In this document: in pieces, positions 25,421-32,902 of the stretch | Position numbering within the stretch: the stretch's first letter is position 1 | Layout of the letters: the number at the start of each line of letters is the position of its first letter | DNA from: Candidatus Gastranaerophilales bacterium | GTDB lineage: Bacteria > Cyanobacteriota > Vampirovibrionia > Gastranaerophilales > Gastranaerophilaceae | Length of the DNA stretch: 64,000 nt | Assembly (NCBI GenBank): GCA_944325785.1 | Contig: CALVBN010000009.1 | Coordinates: forward strand, 1 to 64,000 | Reading direction: 5' to 3' | The notes under the pieces: generated by a model | Told to the model about the DNA's origin: nothing | Seen by the model: the letters and a program-made list of their open reading frames with translations, nothing else | Databases searched by the model: none | Program-made: the position numbers and the translations under genes

Positions 25421-25447
25421 GCGGACCGGTAATTCTTACCGGTCCGC
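25421..25447. terminator. Bidirectional terminator
   Basis: Perfect 12-bp arms (GCGGACCGGTAA at 25421-25432 and its complement at 25436-25447) with a 3-nt loop and AT-rich flanks on both sides. It lies between the convergent 25158 gene and fabG and can serve both. Confidence 0.85.
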
Positions 25448-25470
25448 GATTTAATTTCGTTTAAAATAAA

Positions 25471-26202
25471 CTATATCATCAAACCGCCTGCAACTTCGAT
25501 TGCCTGACCTGTTACATATTCAGTATCAAGAGCAAGGAATTTAACAACTTTAGCGATATCCTCTGGAGTTCCTAATCTCTTCATCGGAATAGCTTTTAAG
25601 TATTCATCAATATTAGCCAAATCGTGTGTCATAGCTGTTTGGATAAAGCCAGGGCATACAGCGTTAACTCTGATACCGCGTGAACCGAATTCTTTTGCAA
25701 GAGTCTGAGTCAAACCGATTAAGCCAGCTTTAGAAGCTGAATAGTTTGCCTGGCCTGCATTGCCGTGGCGTCCTACGATACTTGACATATTGATGATTGA
25801 ACCCTGGCGAGCCTTCATCATGTATTTGATTACAGCATGAGTTACGCAGTAAGCAGAAGTTAAGTTAATCTTGATAACTCTTTCCCACTGTTCCATATCC
25901 ATTCTGATGAACAAACCGTCTTTTGTAATACCTGCATTGTTTAACAAGATATCAATCTTGCCGTGTTCAGCAATCATTTTATCAACATTTTCTTGTACAG
26001 CTTTATCATCTGAAACATCGAAGCTGTAGAAATAAGCATTTACACCGCAAGCCTTGATTTCATCCAAAGCCGGCTGCGCTTTTTCAGCATCGCAAATATC
26101 ATTGATAATAATATCGCACCCTGCTTTTGCCAGCTCAATAGCGCAAGCTAAACCAATACCGCGTGAACCTCCGGTAATCAAAGCAATTTTTCTTTCTGTC
26201 AT
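25471..26202 (-). CDS. fabG: 3-oxoacyl-ACP reductase FabG
   Basis: This 243-aa short-chain dehydrogenase makes the first reduction of the fatty-acid elongation cycle with NADPH. ITGGSRGIGLACAIEL is the cofactor loop, LLNNAGITKDGLF the NNAG motif, and INMSSIVGRHGNAGQANYSA with SKAG gives the Ser-Tyr-Lys catalytic set. GGLMI ends the protein as is typical. The neighbours fabD (upstream) and acpP (downstream) are each separated from it by accessory insertions. Confidence 0.96.
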   Translation of the reverse strand: MTERKIALITGGSRGIGLACAIELAKAGCDIIINDICDAEKAQPALDEIKACGVNAYFYSFDVSDDKAVQENVDKMIAEHGKIDILLNNAGITKDGLFIRMDMEQWERVIKINLTSAYCVTHAVIKYMMKARQGSIINMSSIVGRHGNAGQANYSASKAGLIGLTQTLAKEFGSRGIRVNAVCPGFIQTAMTHDLANIDEYLKAIPMKRLGTPEDIAKVVKFLALDTEYVTGQAIEVAGGLMI

Positions 26203-26229
26203 TAATCTTTCTCCTTATCTTAAATTTTT

Positions 26230-26252
26230 GTTGGGGTAAAACCCCAACCTAC
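26230..26252. repeat. GTTGGG...CCCAACCTAC palindromic repeat, copy 1
   Basis: GTTGGGG-TAAAA-CCCCAACCTAC is a hairpin repeat. A second copy in the same orientation is at 26950-26973 (GTTGGGAT...ATCCCAACCTAC). Together they bracket the ORF6N gene between fabG and fabD. Palindromes with this CCCAACCTAC end are common interspersed repeats in cyanobacteria. Confidence 0.65.
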
Positions 26253-26303
26253 ATTTCTATTCTCTTGTATTATTAAAAGTTTTTGCCTACATTTCTGCAG
26301 CGT

Positions 26304-26340
26304 CCCCTCTCCTAAGAGGAGAGGGTTAGAGGGTGAGGTG
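26304..26340. repeat. CTCTCC...GGTGAGGTG repeat
   Basis: CCCCTCTCCT-AAG-AGGAGAGGG followed by TTAGAGGGTGAGGTG. It abuts the ORF6N gene stop within a few bases. Confidence 0.7.
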
Positions 26341-26345
26341 TTTAT

Positions 26346-26906
26346 CTATGCCTTAAACCCGACTTCACCCGGTTTTGTTCTATCCATGAGCAAATCTATT
26401 GCTTCATAAATTCTTCTTATATCCGTTTCATTATCTTTACAATGTTCCATAAAATATTTTTCCAAGTCAAGCAGTCTTTGTCCGAATTCTTTGCTGTCAA
26501 GCGCCCATTGTCTTAATTTCACAAAAGTCCGCATAATCTGGATATTAACCTCAACAGCTCTTTTGCTTTTTAATACACCCGAGAGCATTGCAACTCCCTG
26601 CTCGGTAAAAGCGTATGGAAGATACTGTCTGCCGCCTCTAGTTTCAGCTTTGTTTTTTGAGGTCACAAATTGTGACCTCAAAAAATCTTCTTCTTTTGAA
26701 GTGCCAATTTGGCACCTCAAAATTTGCCACTCTTCGCTTGTAAGCTGAAAAACAAAATCTTCCGGGAAACGATCCTTATTACGTTTTACAGCTTGGTTTA
26801 ATTTTTTTGTTTCGACCTCATACAATTCAGCAAGCTCAAAGTCAAGCATAACCTTTTGCCCGCGTATTTCGTATATTAAGTTTTTAACTAATACTAAATT
26901 ATCCAT
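26346..26906 (-). CDS. ORF6N-domain DNA-binding protein
   Basis: This 186-aa protein has the phage-type ORF6N domain ([20 protein letters not shown] and [15 protein letters not shown], about 6-65) and the [20 protein letters not shown] segment that follows it in the family. Between them, where homologues have one SQFVTS stretch, this gene has two related units ([13 protein letters not shown] and [13 protein letters not shown]), each encoded by a DNA palindrome. I chose ATG 26906; a TTG at 26942 would add a third unit (RSQIGTSPK). It splits the fab cluster and is flanked by palindromic repeats. Probably a mobile-derived regulator. Confidence 0.8.
   Translation of the reverse strand: MDNLVLVKNLIYEIRGQKVMLDFELAELYEVETKKLNQAVKRNKDRFPEDFVFQLTSEEWQILRCQIGTSKEEDFLRSQFVTSKNKAETRGGRQYLPYAFTEQGVAMLSGVLKSKRAVEVNIQIMRTFVKLRQWALDSKEFGQRLLDLEKYFMEHCKDNETDIRRIYEAIDLLMDRTKPGEVGFKA
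26653..26685. repeat. 33-bp perfect palindrome within ORF6N coding sequence
   Basis: Arms 26653-26668 and 26670-26685 are perfectly complementary around one base; the core is GGTCACAAATTGTGACC. A variant with core GTGCCAATTTGGCAC lies at 26694-26722 (one mismatch in 14-bp arms), and a hybrid of the two halves at 26920-26940, next to the start codon. All three can encode [LM]-R-[SC]-Q-[IF]-x-T-S. Confidence 0.85.
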
Positions 26907-26949
26907 CTTTATTTTAGGTGAGGTGCCAATTTGTGACCTCAAAAATTAT

Positions 26950-26973
26950 TGTTGGGATAGAAATCCCAACCTA
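26950..26973. repeat. GTTGGG...CCCAACCTAC palindromic repeat, copy 2
   Basis: GTTGGGAT-AGAA-ATCCCAACCTAC. It has the same orientation and ending as copy 1 at 26230 and lies just upstream of the ORF6N gene. Confidence 0.65.
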
Positions 26974-27060
26974 CTATTTTTTAACAATCTGTCTAAAAAA
27001 ATCTTTTATATCTTCAAATATAGATTTTTTACCGAAATCTTGAATTACTTTTTTCATCAT
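26974..27060 (-). CDS. Possible 28-aa peptide or gene remnant after fabD
   Basis: This minus-strand frame reads MMKKVIQDFGKKSIFEDIKD and ends RQIVKK, a Lys-rich amphipathic helix. The frame is open a further 33 nt upstream without a start (KFSQWRKADEK), so it could be the tail of a lost gene rather than a peptide gene. GAGAAG precedes the ATG pair. It lies 47 nt after the fabD stop. Confidence 0.3.
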   Translation of the reverse strand: MMKKVIQDFGKKSIFEDIKDFFRQIVKK

Positions 27061-27107
27061 CTTCTCATCAGCTTTGCGCCACTGTGAAAACTTTCATCTT
27101 GAGCGCC

Positions 27108-28055
27108 TTATACTCCTGCCATTTGTTCTTTTAAAGCAGAAATTGCTGTTTCGAGCGAAGCTTTGTCAAATACGTTATAGACAGCTGCATCCGGTGCAAT
27201 TTTTTTGTTCAGTCCTGCAAGAACTTTTCCCGGTCCGATTTCAATAAATGTATCAACGCCTTCTTCTGCCATTTTTTGGATTGTCTGAGTCCAGTGTACT
27301 GAAGATGAAATCTGCTTAGGCATTTTTATTTTGAAATCTTCTGCTTTTGTTGTGATTTGAGCATCAACGTTAGTAATAACAGGAATTGACGCATTATTCA
27401 AATTGAAATCCGCAACAAAAGATGCGAATTCTTTTCCGGCATTTTCCATAAATTTAGAGTGGAAAGCACCTGAAACCGCAAGCGGAACAACTCTTCTTAC
27501 GCCGTTAGCAAGAAGATAATCAGAAGCCGCTTTTACCGCATCATCATCACCTGTTATAACCACTTGTGCAGGAGAGTTATAATTAGCGACATCAACATAG
27601 CCGACTTTAGAACCTTCTTCTAAGCCTGCCTTCAATTGTTCTTCTGTTGCGTTCAATACAGCAGCCATGCTTCCGCCTTTTGTTGCACCCATCAAGTCAG
27701 CTCTTTTTTGGATTAATTTTAGAGTTGTTTCTAAATCCATAACACCAGCAGCGTACATAGCACAATACTCGCCTAAGCTATGTCCTGCAACGTAATCAGC
27801 AGTTATATTTATTTCTGATTTTAAAGCCTCCATCGCAGCAATTGACATTGTAACAATAGAAGGCTGAGTATTAACTGTCTGTTTCAAATCTTCTTCCGGT
27901 CCTTCAAAACAAATTGTTGTAATACTTTTTCCTAAAGTCTTATCAGCGGTATCAAAAACATTCTTAGCCGCCTCAAAACTTTCATACAAATCTTTTCCCA
28001 TGCCCACAGCCTGTGAACCCTGTCCCGGGAATAAAAACGCAATCTTCTTAACCAT
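27108..28055 (-). CDS. fabD: Malonyl-CoA:ACP transacylase FabD
   Basis: This 315-aa enzyme loads malonyl groups onto ACP. FLFPGQGSQAVGMGKDL is the N-terminal motif, GHSLGEYCAMYAAG carries the catalytic Ser (about 92), QKRADLMG the substrate Arg, and VSGAFHSKFM the catalytic His (about 200). EIGPGKVLAGLNKKI ends the fold. AGGAG precedes the ATG. It heads the interrupted fab cluster. A 140-nt gap and a weak stem-loop separate it from the porin gene upstream. Confidence 0.97.
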   Translation of the reverse strand: MVKKIAFLFPGQGSQAVGMGKDLYESFEAAKNVFDTADKTLGKSITTICFEGPEEDLKQTVNTQPSIVTMSIAAMEALKSEINITADYVAGHSLGEYCAMYAAGVMDLETTLKLIQKRADLMGATKGGSMAAVLNATEEQLKAGLEEGSKVGYVDVANYNSPAQVVITGDDDAVKAASDYLLANGVRRVVPLAVSGAFHSKFMENAGKEFASFVADFNLNNASIPVITNVDAQITTKAEDFKIKMPKQISSSVHWTQTIQKMAEEGVDTFIEIGPGKVLAGLNKKIAPDAAVYNVFDKASLETAISALKEQMAGV

Positions 28056-28144
28056 ATTATACTCCTTTTAAATAAATATTGAATTTGTCCGAACTATATT
28101 TAACATTATCATGAACATATGTCGATGTAAAACATTGTTAAAAA

Positions 28145-28170
28145 AGAGCTTGAAAACTCTTAATCTAAAT
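28145..28170 (-). terminator. Weak terminator after the porin gene
   Basis: Arms AAGAG (28145-28149) and CTCTT (28158-28162) form a short stem. On the minus strand a T-run follows the stem (complement of about 28138-28146). It lies 60 nt downstream of the porin stop. Confidence 0.4.
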
Positions 28171-28222
28171 TTTATCAAAATAAAAAATTAAACTCTGTTT
28201 TTAAGTAATCTTAACTGCTTAA

Positions 28223-29443
28223 CTAAATCAATATCTGCGTTCCGAGCATAATTCTGTGCGAATCTTTTGCAGCATCATTCTGGCAGAATACATAGTTTAG
28301 TATAAGTCTCAAGCCCTGCCCTTTTATGAAATAGTTTAAACCTACAGAATACTCTCTCTGATTGTTATGCGCAATTTCATGATTAGGGTCATACTCATCG
28401 TATCTTGCAAGAATTTGAAGCTTTTTGGTGAGCATATATCCGATTGTTGCATAAAAACCGCTTGCGTGAGTATCTACAGAACGTCCGATAGGACCGTTAT
28501 AACCGTTTGCCTGCGCCCATTCAAAGTTTGCCATAAAACGTTTATAATCATATTGAATATGTGCGCCTACAACGCAAAAGTTATTATCTCTGTGACCGGC
28601 ATCCATACTTCCGCCGATAAGCAGTTTGCCGTATTTGCCGTCAGTTTTTCCCAGAGGCTTTAAGTCCACCCTGCCTATAAATTCTGCGCCCGGGAAAAAT
28701 TCTTGAAAATATGTATCAGAGGAATAAACACCGAAATCATAGCCAATAAGACTGTAATCTCCGCTTACTCTTGCACCGAGTTTACGAACAGTACCAAAGT
28801 TCCTTGATATCTGCGAGCGGGCTAAAAATGGCAGTACAAACGGTCCGTAAGCACCTTCCATACCTACAGGCGGACGGGTATGACCGACCATAATTCTATG
28901 ATGCGGAATTTTATTGGTTGCAATATACATATCCGCAAACAGGTTTTGGATAACATTTCGTTCTGAATAAGGAGAAATGTTAATCATAACACGAAAATCA
29001 GCGTTATTATTCTTTAAAAACCCGTCAAAACCTACGTTTATTGTATTAATATCATAGTGATTGGTTGTATGGTCAGAACCCATTCCGCCTTCTGTAAACT
29101 GCAGACCTATATCACCATTATAGCCTGCCCATAATTGAGTTCTGTCCCAGATTGAATCTTCATCAAACTTGTGGGTAAGAATATTTTCTAAAAGATATGT
29201 CGGTTTATCATACTTATCGACTTCTAGATGATAAACATCCTGCAGTTTCTCTTTCAAAGTTTTTTCTTCCGGAGCTTTTTCCGATACGGCAGAAAGCGCC
29301 TGCGGAACTGTCATTTCCTCATCCAGTACATCTTCTAAAACAACTTCCTCTAAATTTTCATCCTTCTTCGGAGAATTCTGCGAAGCCCGCGCGGGTGCAA
29401 TCAATATCAATGCTATTAGTGCCAGTAAAATCTTCTTTTTCAT
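28223..29443 (-). CDS. Outer-membrane porin, OprO/OprP-like
   Basis: This 406-aa protein has a signal peptide (KKKILLALIALILIAPARAS), an acidic Glu-rich linker to about residue 80, then a beta-barrel of the phosphate-selective porin O/P type. Barrel strands are seen in LWAGYNGDIGLQFTEGG, RIMVGHTRPPVGMEGAYGPF, AEFIGRVDLKPLG and YSVGLNYFIKGQGLRLILNY. It ends with a barrel-closing strand (HRIMLGTQILI). Substrate selectivity cannot be read. This is direct evidence for an outer membrane. Confidence 0.8.
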   Translation of the reverse strand: MKKKILLALIALILIAPARASQNSPKKDENLEEVVLEDVLDEEMTVPQALSAVSEKAPEEKTLKEKLQDVYHLEVDKYDKPTYLLENILTHKFDEDSIWDRTQLWAGYNGDIGLQFTEGGMGSDHTTNHYDINTINVGFDGFLKNNNADFRVMINISPYSERNVIQNLFADMYIATNKIPHHRIMVGHTRPPVGMEGAYGPFVLPFLARSQISRNFGTVRKLGARVSGDYSLIGYDFGVYSSDTYFQEFFPGAEFIGRVDLKPLGKTDGKYGKLLIGGSMDAGHRDNNFCVVGAHIQYDYKRFMANFEWAQANGYNGPIGRSVDTHASGFYATIGYMLTKKLQILARYDEYDPNHEIAHNNQREYSVGLNYFIKGQGLRLILNYVFCQNDAAKDSHRIMLGTQILI

Positions 29444-29525
29444 AACTACATTCTATATTATTTTTTGTATTTCTTCCCCAAAAGGGAAGTGAAAACGGGG
29501 AACATTCTTAATAATTCTAATAAAG

Positions 29526-29561
29526 AAAAGACCAATCTTGCCTTAACAAGACCGGTCTTTT
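29526..29561 (-). terminator. Terminator after focA
   Basis: Arms AAAAGACC (29526-29533) and GGTCTTTT (29554-29561) plus an inner TCTTG/CAAGA stem. The minus-strand side runs into TTTCTTTATTAG. Confidence 0.8.
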
Positions 29562-29568
29562 CAAACAG

Positions 29569-30438
29569 TTAATCTTGATGTCTGTGTTCTTCTCTTAAAT
29601 ATGCTGTCCAGAAAAGAAGAACAACAAATACAAATGCACCGACAATATTACCTAAAGTAACAGGTAATAAATTGTGAATAAAGAAACCTTTCCAGGTTAA
29701 TGTTGCCAGCTGATCCGGAGTCATGCCGGAAGCTGAAACAATTGAAGGGAAGTGTTTCATTAATATTCCGTTAGGAATAAAGAACATATTTGCAACACTG
29801 TGTTCATAGCCTGAAGCAACGAATGTCATAATCGGGAAGAATATTGCAAAAATCTTACCGATAACACGTTTTGATGTAGAAGCCATAAAGATAGCTAAAC
29901 AAACCAGCCAGTTACAAAGAATTCCTCTAAAGAACGCTTCTCCGAATGTTAAATTAATTTTAGAAAACGCTGTCTGCATTGCAGTAACTCCGACAGCATC
30001 ACCTCCATTATGTCCCATTCCGGCACCGTAAATTAATCCTGCCAAAAGAATCGAACCTAAAAAGTTTGCAATATATACAACTGTCCAGCTTCTGAATAAT
30101 TTCCATAAACTGATTTTCTTTTCTAAAACAGCAAATGTCATCATAACATTGCCTGTAAACAATTCAGCTCCGGTCAAAGTAACAAGCATCAAGCCTGTCG
30201 CAAATGTCATAGCGCCGATAAGCTTTGTAAAGCCCCAGCCCATATTAGAGTCACCGGTCATTACTGTTAATGAAACCTGCGCACCAAACGCAATAAAAGC
30301 ACCCGCAGCAATTGCCAGTGTAAACATTTTTGTCTTACTGTATCCAGCCTTGCCTGTCATAACATTGTCACTGATTTCGTGAACAGTAGCACTCGGCGTA
30401 AGACTGTCAACTGTGGAAATAACCTTTTCTTCTTCCAT
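29569..30438 (-). CDS. focA: Formate/nitrite transporter, FocA-like
   Basis: This 289-aa FNT-family channel has six helices. Signature segments are GAFIAFGAQVSLTV, LIGAMTFATGLMLVTLTGAELFTGNVM and SGYEHSVANMFFIPNGILM. His in the last segment is the conserved pore histidine region of FocA/NirC. It exports or takes up formate in mixed-acid fermenters, which fits an anaerobic lifestyle. No pyruvate formate-lyase gene is adjacent. NirC or another FNT substrate remains possible. Confidence 0.88.
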   Translation of the reverse strand: MEEEKVISTVDSLTPSATVHEISDNVMTGKAGYSKTKMFTLAIAAGAFIAFGAQVSLTVMTGDSNMGWGFTKLIGAMTFATGLMLVTLTGAELFTGNVMMTFAVLEKKISLWKLFRSWTVVYIANFLGSILLAGLIYGAGMGHNGGDAVGVTAMQTAFSKINLTFGEAFFRGILCNWLVCLAIFMASTSKRVIGKIFAIFFPIMTFVASGYEHSVANMFFIPNGILMKHFPSIVSASGMTPDQLATLTWKGFFIHNLLPVTLGNIVGAFVFVVLLFWTAYLREEHRHQD

Positions 30439-30687
30439 TTTTCCTTTCTCCTGTTAAATATGATTTACCACTTTGATTTACCCCTGCTGCCGTTTTTTAA
30501 GTTGATGTTTAATGTACAAAAGCACACACAGCAGCTTAAAGCTAAATTTCAACGAACACGAAATTTATACCGGCTGAGTAAATCTGGCTATTTATATATA
30601 AAACTTAATTTTAATGTTCTGACTCTAGTCCTTATTGATAATATCACTTGAAAAAATGATTGCAAGCAAAAAAATATTTATTCAGTT
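30439..30687. other. Non-coding spacer between focA and the rhodanese gene
   Basis: I see no gene. It must hold the focA promoter on the minus strand. A GATTTACCCCT fragment at about 30474-30485 is a copy of the dispersed GGGGTAAAT motif. Confidence 0.5.
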
Positions 30688-30720
30688 AACAGGGCGCCGG
30701 ATAATATCCGGCGCCCTGTT
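30688..30720 (-). terminator. Strong terminator after the rhodanese gene
   Basis: Perfect 15-bp arms at 30688-30702 and 30706-30720 with a 3-nt loop. On the minus strand AACTGAATAAATATTTTTTT follows. It lies 16 nt after the rhodanese stop. Confidence 0.85.
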
Positions 30721-30736
30721 AAGTTCTTGTTTCCGA

Positions 30737-31126
30737 TTATTGAACAACCGCAAATCTAAACTCTTCCGACCAAGTTTTGAACCCTCCGGAAAGTTCCATT
30801 ACGGGAAATCCGTTTCTTGCCAGAATTAATGAAGCCCGTGAACCCAAATGGCAGTAATTATTATAGCAATACACTATATGGAGTTCGTCTTTTTTAAGTT
30901 TTTCAAGATGGCTTTCCAGCTCCTCATAAGGAATTGAAACCGCCTGCGGGATATGACCGGTTTCATAATCAGCCTTATCTCTCACATCAATTATTTTTAC
31001 ATTACTCTCCTGCTCGGTAATATCTTTCAATTCTACAGGACCGAGCGTAAATGCGAGTCTTTTAGAAAAATAGCATACAGCTTTTTCTGTATTACTTCTC
31101 AATTCTTGAATTTTTTCGTCTTTCAT
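30737..31126 (-). CDS. Rhodanese-domain protein
   Basis: This 129-aa single-domain rhodanese is a sulfur-transfer fold. VKIIDVRDKADYETGHIPQA and the active loop YCHLGSRAS with Cys92 are intact, and VMELSGGFKTW ends the fold. An N-terminal helix of ~30 residues precedes it. ATG 31126 (MKDEKI) follows AGGAG. It starts 10 nt after the HdeD-like gene, so the two are an operon. A sulfur donor or redox role is likely; the partner is unknown. Confidence 0.88.
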   Translation of the reverse strand: MKDEKIQELRSNTEKAVCYFSKRLAFTLGPVELKDITEQESNVKIIDVRDKADYETGHIPQAVSIPYEELESHLEKLKKDELHIVYCYNNYCHLGSRASLILARNGFPVMELSGGFKTWSEEFRFAVVQ

Positions 31127-31136
31127 AAAATTCTCC

Positions 31137-31664
31137 TTAAACATATCTTGTTGAAATAAACATACTTATCATAACCATTCCGGCTATTAAAAAATTAATA
31201 CCGGCGAGGATACCTATAACCCACAGTGCTGTTGAAGGCAAGCCGACTATAATAATCAATCCTAATAAAAACTGTAATATTGCAACAAAAATATCAGCCC
31301 ACCAAAAATAAAGCGTCTTTCGGTTTTGAACCCCAAATGCTATAGAAGATATACTTTCCAGAAAAAAATAAACCCCTATTATACTAGTAATCAATATCAA
31401 ATTAAACATTGGCGCCAGATACAACAAAACCCCGATTGCTATAAGTATCAGTCCCAAAATCATATTAAAAATAAAATGTCTGGAATAGTTTCTTGTCATA
31501 AATGCATTAATCGCTTTATATCCGCCGTAAATAATAAAAGCAAGGCACAGCATTAAGCCGAATGTGATTGTTGTAATTTTAGGAAGCAAAAGCATTGCAA
31601 GCCCGAGCGCAGTAAGCAGAATGCCTTCTGTCAGCACACAGCTTAAGAATTTCTTTTCAGTCAT
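31137..31664 (-). CDS. HdeD-family (DUF308) membrane protein
   Basis: This 175-aa protein has six closely packed hydrophobic helices in three pairs, the DUF308/HdeD layout: ILLTALGLAMLLLP, LCLAFIIYGGYKAI, LGLILIAIGVLLYLAP, ITSIIGVYFFLESI, then two more. HdeD supports acid resistance in enterobacteria; the role elsewhere is unknown. ATG 31664 (MTEKK) follows GGAG. Co-transcribed with the rhodanese gene. Confidence 0.8.
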   Translation of the reverse strand: MTEKKFLSCVLTEGILLTALGLAMLLLPKITTITFGLMLCLAFIIYGGYKAINAFMTRNYSRHFIFNMILGLILIAIGVLLYLAPMFNLILITSIIGVYFFLESISSIAFGVQNRKTLYFWWADIFVAILQFLLGLIIIVGLPSTALWVIGILAGINFLIAGMVMISMFISTRYV

Positions 31665-32137
31665 ATTAATCTCCTTTATCAACACTAAGAATACGCATTT
31701 AAAAAATTTTTAACATCGCTGACAGGGTAATAAATATGAGTCCGCGGGAAAATATAAATTTTCCCGCAGAATCCAAAAAATTTTGAAAATAAGATAAAAA
31801 TAATATAGTTAATAATCGGCTGGATTGCTTCGAGCTAATCGATCTCGCAATGGCTTTGCGCGGGGTTGCAGGTTTAAAGCACTGCAAAACATAGTTCATA
31901 CTATTTAGTATACCAAATAACCTAAACCATTATTTACAATCCGCCAAAACGTTCCCTCTCCTGCTTAGGAGAGGGCTAGGGTGAGGTGTTAATTTTAAAC
32001 CACTGATTATACTGCCCAAAAATCTCTTTTTATTCAAACACCTGCGCAAACCCTAAAAACATTTCGCCCTCCCTCTTATTGCAAAATTCTTCTTAATATT
32101 GTAAACTTGTATTAAATTATAAACGGTTTTAGAAGAG
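31665..32137. repeat. Gene-free region with hairpins and repeats
   Basis: I see no gene. It contains a perfect 10-bp-arm hairpin (31744-31753 with 31758-31767), a decayed GCAATCCAG/CATTGCGAG-type repeat at about 31815-31856, and a CTCTCC repeat at 31954-31988. AT-rich sequence at about 32095-32125 probably holds the promoter of the HD-GYP-like gene. Confidence 0.6.
31954..31988. repeat. CTCTCC...GGTGAGGTG repeat
   Basis: CCCTCTCCT-GCTT-AGGAGAGGG followed by CTAGGGTGAGGTG. This is the cleanest copy of the family after that at 26304. Confidence 0.7.
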
Positions 32138-32896
32138 ATGAGTTTAGCATACCCCAAACAGAAAAAAATAAGTTTAAGAGGCGCGGTGCAAATTAACCGG
32201 AGCAGTTTTTTCGTATGCACGGATGGGCATGGCAAAACTTTTCTTAAAACAGGAAGGGATGAAAGGCTTCAAAAATCTCTTGTCAAAGATATGATAGCCA
32301 AAAACCCAGCAATAAAAAGCCTTTTAAAACAGTACAAAATAAAACCGTCAATCAATACAAAGACCTTAAAAGAACTCTCTTCCGGTCATATGAATGAAAC
32401 TTGCAACATAGCAATGGGCGTATATTCAATTCTTTCGGAAACACTGCAGGGCGGAATTGACAGATACGCGCTCAAAGAAGCTTCTATGCTCCACGACTTA
32501 GGCAAAGTTCTCATCCCGTCCAAGATTTTAAATAAGCCCGCAAAGCTCAACGTTAAAGAGCGGGAAATAATGAATATACATTCGACTCTCGGCTATGAGC
32601 TTTTAAAGACCCAAAATTTATCCCCGCAGACTCTTGAGCTTGTCAAATATCACCACCAGAATTTGAAGCATTCCGGCTACCCTGCTCTTGAAGAAGAGCA
32701 TTTAAACTCATCTGTCGGAATCCAGATTGTATCAATTTCCGATAAGTACAGCGCCCTCAGAGAAGCGCGCGTTTACCGCAGAAAACTCAGCAGGCTTGAG
32801 GCGCTTCTGGTTTTGTATAAAGAAGTCCGCGAGGGCAAAATTTTACCAGAGGTATACAACGCTCTGGTAAAATATGCTGAAAAGTTTGATAAATAA
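32138..32896 (+). CDS. HD-GYP-like phosphohydrolase
   Basis: This 252-aa protein has a ~85-aa N-terminal region of unknown fold and an HD-GYP-type domain. Metal-binding HD is in SMLHDLGKVLIPSKILNK, followed by HSTLGYELLK, YHHQNLKHSGYP (the GYP motif with its paired His) and ISDKYSALREARVYRRKLS. HD-GYP enzymes degrade cyclic di-GMP. The extended GYP domain is shorter than usual, so activity is uncertain. It could oppose the GGDEF protein at 50.3 kb. AGAAGAG lies directly before the ATG. Confidence 0.75.
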   Translation: MSLAYPKQKKISLRGAVQINRSSFFVCTDGHGKTFLKTGRDERLQKSLVKDMIAKNPAIKSLLKQYKIKPSINTKTLKELSSGHMNETCNIAMGVYSILSETLQGGIDRYALKEASMLHDLGKVLIPSKILNKPAKLNVKEREIMNIHSTLGYELLKTQNLSPQTLELVKYHHQNLKHSGYPALEEEHLNSSVGIQIVSISDKYSALREARVYRRKLSRLEALLVLYKEVREGKILPEVYNALVKYAEKFDK

Positions 32897-32902
32897 AGAA
32901 TT

